A stretch of 9,927 bases of DNA from Gammaproteobacteria bacterium (GCA_030638455.1 DAOWEP010000124.1:1-9927), one strand, 5' to 3'; numbered from the stretch's first letter, positions 1 to 6,826 are shown. Program-made: numbers and translations. The notes: generated from the letters alone by a model not told the origin.

Positions 1-1
1 G

Positions 2-463
2 CTAACAGATGGCAGCCTGTTTATTGGCGATGATGGACAGGAGTACAAGGCATTTTGTTCACGAGATGGCCATGGAATGAAGATGCTTCAAAAATCAGGA
101 GTGGAGATTGCGATCATCACAGGACGTACCTCCAAAGTAGTCGAACACCGGATTGCTGACCTTGGAATTCAGCATGTATATCAGGGACAACAAGATAAAA
201 TACACGCCTACAAGAAACTAGCTGAAAAACTGGGCCTGAAATCCAGCGAAATCGCATATGTAGGTGATGATGTAGTTGACCTGCCTGTAATGTGTCAGGT
301 GGGACTGGCTATCGCGGTACAAGATGCACACCCGATGGTTATCAAGCATGCGCATTGGCAAACACCTACTCATGGTGGCCGCGGAGCAGCACGGGACGTT
401 TGCGAGATGATAATGGAGGCTCAGGGAAAACTGAAAGAAGAGCTAAACAGTTATCTCACATAA
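2..463 (+). CDS. kdsC: 3-deoxy-D-manno-octulosonate 8-phosphate phosphatase (KdsC), 5' end missing
   Basis: KdsC is a cytoplasmic HAD-superfamily phosphatase that removes phosphate from Kdo-8-phosphate to give Kdo for the LPS inner core. The visible 153 residues begin inside HAD motif I: the fragment opens with LTDG, the tail of the usual DVDGVLTDG, and continues through the IGDDGQEYKAF and RDGHGMKML stretches typical of the family. HAD motif II is the ITGRT segment (fragment residues 39-43) and motif IV is GDDVVDLP (88-95), which carries the Mg-binding aspartates. Family members run about 170-190 residues, so roughly 20-25 N-terminal residues, including the nucleophilic Asp, lie outside the window. 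The frame is read from base 2; the ATG at 77 is an internal Met, not the start. It lies 19 bp upstream of lptC, the standard LPS-cluster order. Identification is secure. Confidence 0.95.
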   Translation, partial: LTDGSLFIGDDGQEYKAFCSRDGHGMKMLQKSGVEIAIITGRTSKVVEHRIADLGIQHVYQGQQDKIHAYKKLAEKLGLKSSEIAYVGDDVVDLPVMCQVGLAIAVQDAHPMVIKHAHWQTPTHGGRGAARDVCEMIMEAQGKLKEELNSYLT

Positions 464-482
464 CCCAGCAATACAAACACCA

Positions 483-1055
483 TTGAGAAATCCACGCACT
501 TTACTCATTTTATTCGCCCTGGGCATAGCAGCAGTGGTTGGCTGGTGGCTCAAGGAGCAATTAGCCCCAGACTCTTTACCATCCACCAGTGTAAAACGGC
601 AGGTATCGGATTATTCCCTGCAAACATTCACCCTTACAGGCATGAACCAGCAAGGACAACCATATTACCAGTTAACGGCTGAGTCCATGATCCATTACCC
701 GGAAGACGACCATTCTGACCTGGAAAAACCTGATATAATCTTTTTCAGGAAAGATGAGCCTCCCTGGCATATAGCCGCAGAAAAAGGTAAGGTTTATCAA
801 CAGGGTGAACTAGTTAAATTGCTCGGCAAGGTAATTATTAAACGGCCACCATCTACTGCCAACGAGCCAGTTACGATCACAACCTATAACTTAACCGTTC
901 GCCCAAGAGATGAATATGCAGAAACTGATGAATCCGTACATATGACAGGAAACGCTACAAACCTGAAAAGTATCGGAATGAAGGCTTTCCTGAAAGAAGG
1001 CAGGATACGGCTACTGAATGAGGTAAAAGGTGTACATGTTCCTGCCCAAAACTAA
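483..1055 (+). CDS. lptC: LPS export ABC transporter periplasmic protein LptC
   Basis: LptC is the single-pass inner-membrane protein that links the LptB2FG transporter to the periplasmic LptA bridge. The product is 190 residues, very close to the usual ~190. It starts with a short basic N-terminus and one hydrophobic anchor at about residues 6-23 (LLILFALGIAAVVGWWL). A periplasmic domain follows, with family features such as SDYSLQTFTLTGMNQQGQPYYQLTA read as two shorter runs (SDYSLQTFTLTG, then QPYYQLTAESM), and a Tyr-Pro-Glu-Asp element. The start is TTG; no ATG or GTG in the right place would retain the anchor, and no clear Shine-Dalgarno precedes it. This suggests weak initiation or coupling to kdsC translation. 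The 3' end overlaps lptA by about 20 bp. Function is assigned from anchor, length and position between kdsC and lptA, as LptC diverges strongly in sequence. Confidence 0.92.
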   Translation: MRNPRTLLILFALGIAAVVGWWLKEQLAPDSLPSTSVKRQVSDYSLQTFTLTGMNQQGQPYYQLTAESMIHYPEDDHSDLEKPDIIFFRKDEPPWHIAAEKGKVYQQGELVKLLGKVIIKRPPSTANEPVTITTYNLTVRPRDEYAETDESVHMTGNATNLKSIGMKAFLKEGRIRLLNEVKGVHVPAQN

Positions 1056-1548
1056 AACAAACTTGTTAGGGCTGTTCCTGACTGGAATACTATCATTTTT
1101 CAGTAATAGTTCGATTTGGGCACTTAGTGCTGACCGCTCCAAACCCATGCATATTGAAGCCGACCTGGCTGACATCAATGATAAGACGGGGATCAGCATC
1201 TATACCGGGAATGTGGTGGTGGCTCAGGGCAGTTTGCGAATCACTGCGGAAAAACTCACTGTATACTCAAAAAATAGAGTATTTGAAAAAATGATTTCTA
1301 CAGGGAACCCGGCAACATTCAAAACACGTCCGGATGGTAAAGACAAAGATGTGTTTGGAAAAGGGAAGAAAATAGATTATTTTGCAACACGTGATACCGT
1401 TTATTTTATTGAAGATGCTCAGCTTGAGCAGGATGGCAGTAAATTTGATAGTGACCGTATCGTCTATGATATCCTGAATGATAAGGTAAATGCCGGCATT
1501 ACAAAGGGTGATGATCGGGTAAAAATTATTATCCAACCAAAAAAATAA
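1036..1548 (+). CDS. lptA: LPS transport periplasmic protein LptA
   Basis: LptA is the periplasmic beta-jellyroll (OstA/LptA fold) protein that polymerises into the bridge carrying LPS from LptC to LptD. The product is about 170 residues. A signal peptide is visible: basic KTKTN, hydrophobic LLGLFLTGILSFF, and likely cleavage around residues 29-31 (IWA-LSA). The mature part opens with the family pattern ADRSKPMHIEAD and continues with YTGNVVVAQGSLRITAEKLTVY, quoted here only as the hallmark G(N/D)V.....L.I.A..L.VY spacing. There are two plausible starts. ATG at 1036 has AAGG 5 bp upstream, while GTG at 1030 has GAGG 6 bp upstream and would add two residues; I prefer the ATG. It overlaps the end of lptC, suggesting coupled translation. 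lptB follows after 27 bp. Confidence 0.93.
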   Translation: MFLPKTKTNLLGLFLTGILSFFSNSSIWALSADRSKPMHIEADLADINDKTGISIYTGNVVVAQGSLRITAEKLTVYSKNRVFEKMISTGNPATFKTRPDGKDKDVFGKGKKIDYFATRDTVYFIEDAQLEQDGSKFDSDRIVYDILNDKVNAGITKGDDRVKIIIQPKK

Positions 1549-1568
1549 TAATCCAGCAATACTCAATA

Positions 1569-1575
1569 CACCTCC
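1569..1575 (+). other. Anti-Shine-Dalgarno-like heptamer abutting the lptB start codon
   Basis: CACCTCC lies directly against the lptB ATG and equals part of the 16S rRNA 3' tail rather than its complement. There is no AGGA/GGAG-type motif in the 27-bp lptA-lptB gap. The lptB start is supported by conservation of the first residues, so the absence of a ribosome-binding site appears real. Whether the heptamer has any function is unknown. Confidence 0.5.
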
Positions 1576-2301
1576 ATGACTACCCTGAAAGCAACCGATT
1601 TGGTAAAGAAATATAAATCACGCACAGTGGTTAACAAGGTATCCATGGAAGTAAACAGTGGTGAAGTTGTTGGTCTGCTTGGCCCTAACGGGGCAGGCAA
1701 AACCACCTGCTTCTATATGATGGTAGGACTTATTCCCAGCGAAAATGGAAATATCTACCTGGATGGCAATGAGCTTACACACTACCCGGTACACGCTCGT
1801 GCAAGGGCTGGGCTGGGCTATCTGCCACAGGAACCTTCTGTATTCCGTAAATTGAGTGTTGCCGAAAATATTCTGGCCATCCTTCAGACCCGTAAAGAGT
1901 TGACACCCCAGGACCGGGATGAGCTACTCGATAACCTGCTCAATGAGTTACATATTGGTCACTTACGTGACAATAAAGGAATCAGCCTGTCTGGAGGGGA
2001 ACGCAGGAGAGTGGAAATTGCACGAGCACTTGCACTGGAACCTCGATTTATCCTGCTGGATGAGCCCTTTGCGGGTGTGGATCCAATTTCTGTAATCGAT
2101 ATACAAAATATCATCGAACACCTGCGTCAGCGAGGCATTGGAGTGCTGGTGACAGACCACAATGTTCGGGAAACACTTGGTATCTGCTCGAGGGCCTACA
2201 TATTAAACGACGGTCAGGTCATTGCAGCCGGCACACCAGATAAAATACTTAATAATCAACAAGTTAGAGATGTTTATCTTGGCCAGCACTTCAAGCTTTA
2301 A
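1576..2301 (+). CDS. lptB: LPS export ABC transporter ATP-binding protein LptB
   Basis: LptB is the cytoplasmic ATPase dimer that powers LPS extraction by LptF/LptG. The 241-residue product matches the family length, and every ABC motif is intact: Walker A GPNGAGKTT (36-44), Q-loop around Gln85 in GYLPQEPSVF, signature LSGGERRR (138-145), Walker B FILLDE with catalytic Glu163, D-loop FAGVDP, and switch His195 in TDHNV. The stretch PVHARARAGLGYLPQE is the LptB-specific hallmark that separates it from other ABC ATPases. The start is fixed by similarity of the N-terminus (TLKATDLVKKYKSRTVVN) to known LptB. Unusually, the seven bases immediately before the ATG are CACCTCC, which resembles the anti-Shine-Dalgarno rather than a Shine-Dalgarno. 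lptF/lptG are not in the window, as is common because they map elsewhere. Confidence 0.98.
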   Translation: MTTLKATDLVKKYKSRTVVNKVSMEVNSGEVVGLLGPNGAGKTTCFYMMVGLIPSENGNIYLDGNELTHYPVHARARAGLGYLPQEPSVFRKLSVAENILAILQTRKELTPQDRDELLDNLLNELHIGHLRDNKGISLSGGERRRVEIARALALEPRFILLDEPFAGVDPISVIDIQNIIEHLRQRGIGVLVTDHNVRETLGICSRAYILNDGQVIAAGTPDKILNNQQVRDVYLGQHFKL

Positions 2302-2343
2302 CCCTTAAGAAATTACCATAATTTTCCTGTCAAACCTTTAGTC

Positions 2344-2371
2344 TTGACTATACTTACGCTATGATTCTATT
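2344..2371 (+). promoter_or_regulatory. Candidate sigma-70 promoter upstream of rpoN
   Basis: TTGACT at 2344-2349 (5 of 6 to the -35 consensus) is followed 16 bp later by TCTATT (2366-2371, 4 of 6). An alternative -10, TATGAT at 2360-2365 (5 of 6), would pair with a weak TTTAGT at 2337-2342. Either option would start transcription around 2372-2378, at or just before the sigma-54 -24 element. The choice between them cannot be made by eye. Confidence 0.35.
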
Positions 2372-2373
2372 TA

Positions 2374-2389
2374 TGGCACAGAAAATGCA
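2374..2389 (+). promoter_or_regulatory. Sigma-54 (-24/-12) promoter element upstream of rpoN
   Basis: TGGCAC (2374-2379), five bases, then ATGCA (2385-2389) matches the sigma-54 consensus TGGCAC-N5-TTGCA at every core position except one. The invariant GG (2375-2376) and GC (2387-2388) have the exact required spacing of 12 bp between the -24 G and the -12 C. The predicted transcription start is near 2400, giving a leader of about 47 nt before the rpoN ATG. Because the gene downstream encodes sigma-54 itself, this is most simply an autoregulatory site. It may act as a true activator-dependent promoter, or as a site where RpoN holoenzyme blocks the overlapping sigma-70 promoter. I saw no obvious activator-binding palindrome between 2302 and 2373. 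Confidence 0.65.
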
Positions 2390-2446
2390 TTACGGCCCCC
2401 TGGGCACCTCAAAGCACTGTAATCAGTAGCAATCAATCCTCAGATC

Positions 2447-4009
2447 ATGAAACAGTCCATCCAACTCCGTCTCGGGCAAAGCCTCACGATGACGCCCCAG
2501 CTGCAGCAGGCCATTCGCCTGTTACAGCTTTCTACGCTGGACCTGCAAATGGAGATCCGAAATATCCTTGAATCCAACATGATGCTTGAGGTTGAAGAAG
2601 ATAATGAAAACGAATCTACCAACGAGGAAAACGATTCACTGACAGAAACAGAGAATAAACTGGAAGCTGACGCCGCCTCTCTGGAAGACAAAGATTCTCT
2701 CTCAACGGCCGAAGACCTTGCCGACGAAACCCTGGAAAGTGCCTTGTCTGCAGAAGACGAGGCAATTGAATACTCCTCAGATGCTACAGATAGCATCCCT
2801 GAAGACCTGCCTATTGACAGTTCCTGGGAAGATACCTATGACGGTAGCACCTCATATTCACAACCTTCCCATGATGGTAGTGATAGCTATGAGGCCCAAC
2901 AAAGTGAACCCGAAAACCTACAGGACCACCTGCAATGGCAACTACAATTTGTACATTTTAGCGACACCGATCAGGCCATTGCGCTCGCCATCATTGACTC
3001 CATTGATGATGACGGATACCTGCATATAAATCTGGAAGAGCTGGGACAAGGACTACACTCAGAATTGGATGATGACACCAGGGTTGAAGTAAATGAAATC
3101 GAGGCCGTCCTGCACCGAATTCAGAATTTTGACCCTGCAGGTGTTGGTGCGCGCAATCTTGGCGAATGCCTGTTGATTCAGCTACATCAATACCCGGAAG
3201 ATACCCCCCTGCTGTTGAAGGCCGAGGAGCTTATTGCAGGGCATCTGGATCTACTAGGAAACCGGGATCTTGCCCAACTAATGCGCAAATTAAAGGTATC
3301 AGAATGCGAACTGAACCTCATTATAAGCCTGATTCAATCACTTAACCCAAGACCAGGCTCACTTATTGCAGGAACTGCGCCTGAATATATAATCCCTGAC
3401 CTGATTGTAAAAAAACATAAGGGCAAATGGCGTGTTGAGCTTAATCCAGATACCATGCCCAAGATTCGTGTTAACAGTCAGTACGCAAACCTTATTCGAC
3501 GAAATGATAATGGCGATGAAAATAACTGTCTGAAGGATCACCTACAGGAAGCTCGTTGGTTTCTAAAAAGCCTGCAAAGCAGGAATGAAACCCTTCTTAA
3601 GGTAGGCACATGTATAGTAGAACGCCAACGCAAGTTCCTGGAATATGGCGAAGAAGCCATGAAACCTTTAGTATTAAGAGAGATTGCTGAAATTGTAGAA
3701 ATGCATGAATCTACCATTTCACGTGTAACTACACAGAAATACATGCACACACCACGCGGGATTTATGAATTCAAATACTTTTTCTCCAGCCATGTCAGCA
3801 CAAACGATGGTGGAGAGTGCTCATCAATTGCAATTCGCTCCATGATTAAAAAATTAATTGCTGCGGAAAACCCTGCAAAACCATTGAGTGATAGTAAAAT
3901 TGCAGGGATTCTGGTCAACAAGGGCGTTCAGGTAGCTCGCAGAACTGTTGCAAAATACCGCGAAGCCATGTCAATAACCCCGTCCAATGAAAGAAAACGC
4001 TTTGCTTGA
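2447..4009 (+). CDS. rpoN: RNA polymerase sigma-54 factor (RpoN)
   Basis: RpoN directs RNA polymerase to -24/-12 promoters that need an ATP-hydrolysing enhancer-binding protein. The product is 520 residues. Region I (about 1-48) is the Gln/Leu-rich activator-interacting segment, beginning MKQSIQLRLGQSLTMTPQLQ. Region II (about 49-157) is a long, strongly acidic, Ser-rich linker. The core-binding domain follows (about 158-340; FDPAGVGARNLGECL is typical). The C-terminal DNA-binding part includes a helix-turn-helix around LREIAEIVEMHESTISRVT and the RpoN box ARRTVAKYRE at 497-506, which reads the -24 element. E. coli RpoN is 477 residues; the extra length lies mainly in region II. The Shine-Dalgarno is weak. 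It is preceded by a sigma-54-type site and followed by hpf and PTS genes, the conserved rpoN-cluster context. Confidence 0.98.
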   Translation: MKQSIQLRLGQSLTMTPQLQQAIRLLQLSTLDLQMEIRNILESNMMLEVEEDNENESTNEENDSLTETENKLEADAASLEDKDSLSTAEDLADETLESALSAEDEAIEYSSDATDSIPEDLPIDSSWEDTYDGSTSYSQPSHDGSDSYEAQQSEPENLQDHLQWQLQFVHFSDTDQAIALAIIDSIDDDGYLHINLEELGQGLHSELDDDTRVEVNEIEAVLHRIQNFDPAGVGARNLGECLLIQLHQYPEDTPLLLKAEELIAGHLDLLGNRDLAQLMRKLKVSECELNLIISLIQSLNPRPGSLIAGTAPEYIIPDLIVKKHKGKWRVELNPDTMPKIRVNSQYANLIRRNDNGDENNCLKDHLQEARWFLKSLQSRNETLLKVGTCIVERQRKFLEYGEEAMKPLVLREIAEIVEMHESTISRVTTQKYMHTPRGIYEFKYFFSSHVSTNDGGECSSIAIRSMIKKLIAAENPAKPLSDSKIAGILVNKGVQVARRTVAKYREAMSITPSNERKRFA

Positions 4010-4025
4010 GCAGGGCTTTGGTACC

Positions 4026-4048
4026 AACTTTTTGTTTTAAACTTTTTG
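4026..4048 (+). repeat. Short direct repeat AACTTTTTG x2 upstream of hpf
   Basis: The nonamer AACTTTTTG occurs at 4026-4034 and again at 4040-4048, a start-to-start distance of 14 bp, in the 67-bp rpoN-hpf gap. It could be a regulator-binding direct repeat or chance in an A/T-rich spacer. No convincing sigma-70 hexamer pair that leaves room for the hpf ribosome-binding site was found here. Confidence 0.3.
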
Positions 4049-4076
4049 AACTAAAGAGTAATAAAGGAAACCCAAT

Positions 4077-4388
4077 ATGCAAACAAATCTGACCGGACAT
4101 CATATCGAAATCACATCCTCACTCCGAGGTTATGTTACCGACAAGCTGGAACGGCTTGAGCGGCATTTTGATCAGGTATCAGACATTCATGTGATTCTCA
4201 GTGTAGAAAAACTTCGTCACAAGGCCGAAGCCACCCTCCATTTTAATGGGGAAAAGGTCTATGCGGACGATATAGAAGAAGATATGTACGCAGCTATTGA
4301 CGGACTGGTAGACAAACTTGACCGACAGGTAAAAAAGCACAAGGAAAAGATTACCAATCATCACAGAGGCAGTAATCGAGAATTGTAG
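4077..4388 (+). CDS. hpf: Ribosome hibernation promoting factor, short form (HPF/RaiA family)
   Basis: HPF binds the 30S subunit in the mRNA/tRNA channel and promotes formation of inactive 100S ribosome dimers in slow growth or stationary phase. The 103-residue product is the short form: it has only the N-terminal S30AE domain and lacks the C-terminal dimerisation domain of long HPF. Family features include the opening TNLTGHHIEITSSLRGYV, the conserved segment KAEATLHFNGEKVYADDIEEDMYAAIDGL (seen as shorter blocks AEATLHFNG and EEDMYAAID), and a basic tail with KLDRQVKKHKEK. AAAGGAAA at 4063-4070 is a strong Shine-Dalgarno about 7 bp from the ATG, much better than those of its neighbours, so it may be translated at a higher rate. 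Position directly after rpoN is the norm in Proteobacteria. Confidence 0.95.
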   Translation: MQTNLTGHHIEITSSLRGYVTDKLERLERHFDQVSDIHVILSVEKLRHKAEATLHFNGEKVYADDIEEDMYAAIDGLVDKLDRQVKKHKEKITNHHRGSNREL

Positions 4389-4411
4389 TAGCCATTAATC
4401 TATTCGATAAT
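4383..4411 (+). promoter_or_regulatory. Possible internal sigma-70 promoter before ptsN
   Basis: GATAAT at 4406-4411 (5 of 6 to the -10 consensus) lies 17 bp after TTGTAG at 4383-4388 (3 of 6, but with the important TTG). The predicted start near 4418 would give a leader of about 40 nt before the ptsN ATG. The -35 half overlaps the hpf stop codon. This is a weak computational-style call made by eye. Confidence 0.3.
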
Positions 4412-4456
4412 CTGAAAATATTTATATGACTATCCGACTATTATGAATCAAATGTT

Positions 4457-4927
4457 ATGAATATCAATGAGCTTATCAACCCTGATCGAATTGCCTATGA
4501 TGCCCATGCTGGCAGCAAAAAACGTGCGCTTGAATTGATCAGCGACCTACTTACGGCCAACAATCCAAACATGACCAAAGATGAAATCTTCGGGAGCCTG
4601 ATAGAACGTGAACGACTTGGAAGCACCGGGCTTGGTCATGGGGTTGCCATTCCTCACGCAAGACTGAAGGGCCGAGAAGAAGCAATAGGTGCGTTTCTAA
4701 AACTGGATGCGGGCATAGATTTTGACGCAATTGACCAGCAACCTGTTGATCTTGTATTTGCACTCCTGGTTCCTGAACATTATACGGATGAACATCTTCA
4801 TATCCTTGCCAATCTGGCCGAAATTTTCGGCGACGATACTTTTTGTGAAAAATTGCGTAATTGTAACAATGTTAATCAGGCACTTAATTTACTGACCCAC
4901 TGGCAAGATCAAAAAACTCCAGCATGA
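4457..4927 (+). CDS. ptsN: PTS IIA-like nitrogen-regulatory protein PtsN (EIIA-Ntr)
   Basis: PtsN is the cytoplasmic terminal phospho-acceptor of the nitrogen PTS. Its phosphorylation state regulates potassium transport, sensor kinases and other targets in Proteobacteria; it transports no sugar. The 156-residue product has the fructose-type EIIA fold and the active-site motif GHGVAIPHARL, with the phosphorylated histidine at residue 67 (equivalent to E. coli His73). The preceding ERERLGSTGLG is also characteristic. The start ATG at 4457 lacks a recognisable Shine-Dalgarno. Its 3' end overlaps the hprK start by 4 bp (ATGA), implying translational coupling to HprK/P. A possible promoter lies in the 68-bp gap upstream. 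Confidence 0.96.
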   Translation: MNINELINPDRIAYDAHAGSKKRALELISDLLTANNPNMTKDEIFGSLIERERLGSTGLGHGVAIPHARLKGREEAIGAFLKLDAGIDFDAIDQQPVDLVFALLVPEHYTDEHLHILANLAEIFGDDTFCEKLRNCNNVNQALNLLTHWQDQKTPA

Positions 4928-5871
4928 CAGAACCTATCACCACGCGAATCCTGATCGAAAGGCTACATGCCCGACTAGGACTAGAGTGGATAGGTGGACT
5001 TGAAGGGCAAAACCGCGAAATAAAGCCGTTCACCCAGGAAGAGACAGGCGTTGCCTTAATAGGACACCTAAACCTGATTCATCCTAATAAAGTACAGGTT
5101 TTGGGAAGTACGGAGCTTGAATATCTGCAAAATCTGGATGCGGACAGCTATCAAGATACGGTGAACAAGCTATTTTCAGATACCCTGTCTATTCTAATTG
5201 TCGCCAGCAATCAGGAATTACCAGATGAATTCATCCTGTTGGCGGACAAAAAACAGACCCCTCTTCTCCGCACTCCTATGGCGAGTCATAATCTGATAAC
5301 GCACATACGTTACTTCCTCGGCAGTATGCTGGCAGAAAAAACAACTTTACACGGTGTGTTTATGGAGGTAATGGGCAATGGGGTGCTCCTTACCGGCGAA
5401 AGCGGCATAGGTAAAAGCGAGCTTGCCCTGGAACTTATCAGTCGTGGCCACCGTCTTGTCGCTGATGATGCACCTGAGTTTTCGAGAATTGCACCTGATA
5501 TCATAAATGGCACATGCCCTGAAATATTAAGTGAGCTACTGGAGGTACGTGGGCTTGGTATACTAAATATTCGGTCATTATTTGGAGACAGCGCAATCAA
5601 ACCTGGAAAATACCTAAGACTTATCATCAATCTGGTACATATGAATGCTGAGAACATGAAAAAAATTGATCGCTTGCACAGCTGGCGAAATACCCGCAGC
5701 CTGATGGATGTAGAAATACCTGAAATCACTTTCCCAGTGGCTCCCGGAAGAAATCTGGCAGTAGTGGTTGAAACTGCAGTTAGAAACCATATGCTATACC
5801 AAAGAGGACATGATGCAGCGCATGATTTTATTGAACGTCAACATCGGCTCCTGGAGCAGGATGTAAAATAG
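4924..5871 (+). CDS. hprK: HPr kinase/phosphorylase (HprK/P)
   Basis: HprK/P uses ATP (or PPi) to phosphorylate HPr on Ser46 and also removes that phosphate, so it gates PTS phosphate flow in response to metabolites. The 315-residue product has the N-terminal DRTGG-like domain (about 1-130) and the C-terminal kinase domain. Visible catalytic elements are His143 in LHGVFMEVMG, P-loop GESGIGKS (158-165), acidic pair Asp181-Asp182 in VADDAPEF, and the HprK signature EVRGLGILNIRSLFG starting at 207. The C-terminal PVAPGRNLAVVVETAVRNH matches the family helix and loop. The usual DDAVEF is DDAPEF here, a minor change. The substrate Ser46 is conserved in the HPr encoded about 1.4 kb downstream, so both partners are local. 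The enzyme looks fully active. Confidence 0.97.
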   Translation: MTEPITTRILIERLHARLGLEWIGGLEGQNREIKPFTQEETGVALIGHLNLIHPNKVQVLGSTELEYLQNLDADSYQDTVNKLFSDTLSILIVASNQELPDEFILLADKKQTPLLRTPMASHNLITHIRYFLGSMLAEKTTLHGVFMEVMGNGVLLTGESGIGKSELALELISRGHRLVADDAPEFSRIAPDIINGTCPEILSELLEVRGLGILNIRSLFGDSAIKPGKYLRLIINLVHMNAENMKKIDRLHSWRNTRSLMDVEIPEITFPVAPGRNLAVVVETAVRNHMLYQRGHDAAHDFIERQHRLLEQDVK

Positions 5872-5893
5872 AAATACTGGTACTCTATCAACA

Positions 5894-6826
5894 ATGTCAC
5901 ACCCTGATCTAAAATCAAAGACACAATCAACACCGCAACCTGGGTCAAAAACAGAAGCACCAGGTCAAATTAAGGTGATTATTGTTAGTGGCCTCTCCGG
6001 CTCAGGGAAAAGTATCGCTTTGAATACACTGGAAGATCTGGACTATTATTGCATAGACAACTTGCCAGTCGGCATGCTCAAGGCAATGTCAGAACAGATC
6101 AACAAAGAATGGGGACAAAATCATAACCGTATAGCAGTAGGTATAGATGCACGTAACAGTTCGGATGAACTGGGAAATTTTCCGGATCTTCTGGATAAAC
6201 TGAATAACCAGAATCTGTCGAGCAAAATCTTCTTCCTGAAAGCAGACAACAATACCTTACTGAAACGATTCAGCGAAACCAGACGAAAACATCCATTAAC
6301 CAGTAAGGACGTGTCACTGGCAGACGCGATTGAACTTGAACGCCAGCTTCTGGCTCCGATAGCAGAAAATGCAGATCTGTATATTGACACAACTCATACC
6401 AATATCTACCAATTACGAGACCTGATCAGGGAACGCGTGACCAGCAATAATCACGAACCCATGTCGTTATTATTCCAGTCATTTGGTTACAAACATGGCA
6501 TTCCTGGTGATGCAGATTTTGTTTTTGATGTACGCTGTCTACCAAACCCTCATTGGGAGTCTACCCTGCGTCCACTTACTGGTAAGGACGATAAAGTTAT
6601 AGAATACCTTGAAGGCCAGCCAACAGTGATAGAGATGCTGGAACAGATCAAGCAATTCATGAACATCTGGGCTCCAAGATTTGAAAGTGAAAGCAGAAGC
6701 TATATGACTGTAGCCGTTGGTTGTACTGGTGGGCAGCACCGTTCTGTATATATGGTAGAATCATTAGGAAAATATTTCGGAAAACAACGGAACAATGTGG
6801 CCATCCGTCATCGGGAATTATCATGA
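5894..6826 (+). CDS. rapZ: RNase adapter / nucleotide-binding protein RapZ (YvcJ family)
   Basis: RapZ is a P-loop protein; in E. coli it brings the small RNA GlmZ to RNase E and thereby controls GlmS and amino-sugar supply. The 310-residue product has Walker A GLSGSGKS (33-40), the following LNTLEDLDYYCIDNLPVGML, a Walker-B-like VGIDARNS, and family blocks SFGYKHGIP, FDVRCLPNPHW and GCTGGQHRSVYMVE near the C-terminus. Two features differ from E. coli RapZ (284 residues). There is a polar N-terminal extension of about 24 residues rich in Ser/Thr/Pro/Gln/Lys, and the C-terminus ends at RHRELS without the basic KRKP-type tail that the E. coli protein needs for RNA binding. A GTG at 5975 could be a shorter start but lacks a good ribosome-binding site. 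The stop overlaps the EIIA start (ATGA). Whether it binds sRNA here is unknown. Confidence 0.95.
   Translation: MSHPDLKSKTQSTPQPGSKTEAPGQIKVIIVSGLSGSGKSIALNTLEDLDYYCIDNLPVGMLKAMSEQINKEWGQNHNRIAVGIDARNSSDELGNFPDLLDKLNNQNLSSKIFFLKADNNTLLKRFSETRRKHPLTSKDVSLADAIELERQLLAPIAENADLYIDTTHTNIYQLRDLIRERVTSNNHEPMSLLFQSFGYKHGIPGDADFVFDVRCLPNPHWESTLRPLTGKDDKVIEYLEGQPTVIEMLEQIKQFMNIWAPRFESESRSYMTVAVGCTGGQHRSVYMVESLGKYFGKQRNNVAIRHRELS

Noticed and set aside
292..486. A 64-codon + strand open frame inside kdsC
   Set aside because: It is out of frame with kdsC, which has clear HAD motifs across the same bases, and it has no recognisable features.
2310..2324. AAATTA-CCA-TAATTT inverted repeat after lptB as a terminator
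   Set aside because: The stem is only six A/T pairs and is not followed by a proper T-run, so it is too weak to call an intrinsic terminator.
2440..2796. A 118-codon Ser-rich open frame on the minus strand
   Set aside because: It is the antisense shadow of the acidic region II of rpoN; GAA/GAT-rich codons read as TTC/ATC/TCT on the other strand.
5310..5729. A 139-codon open frame on the minus strand
   Set aside because: It lies wholly antisense within hprK, whose catalytic motifs are intact across the same bases.
6721..6822. Longer N-terminus for the EIIA protein
   Set aside because: These bases encode the RapZ hallmark GCTGGQHRSVY in another frame; the EIIA domain starts naturally at 6823 with a typical ATGA overlap.
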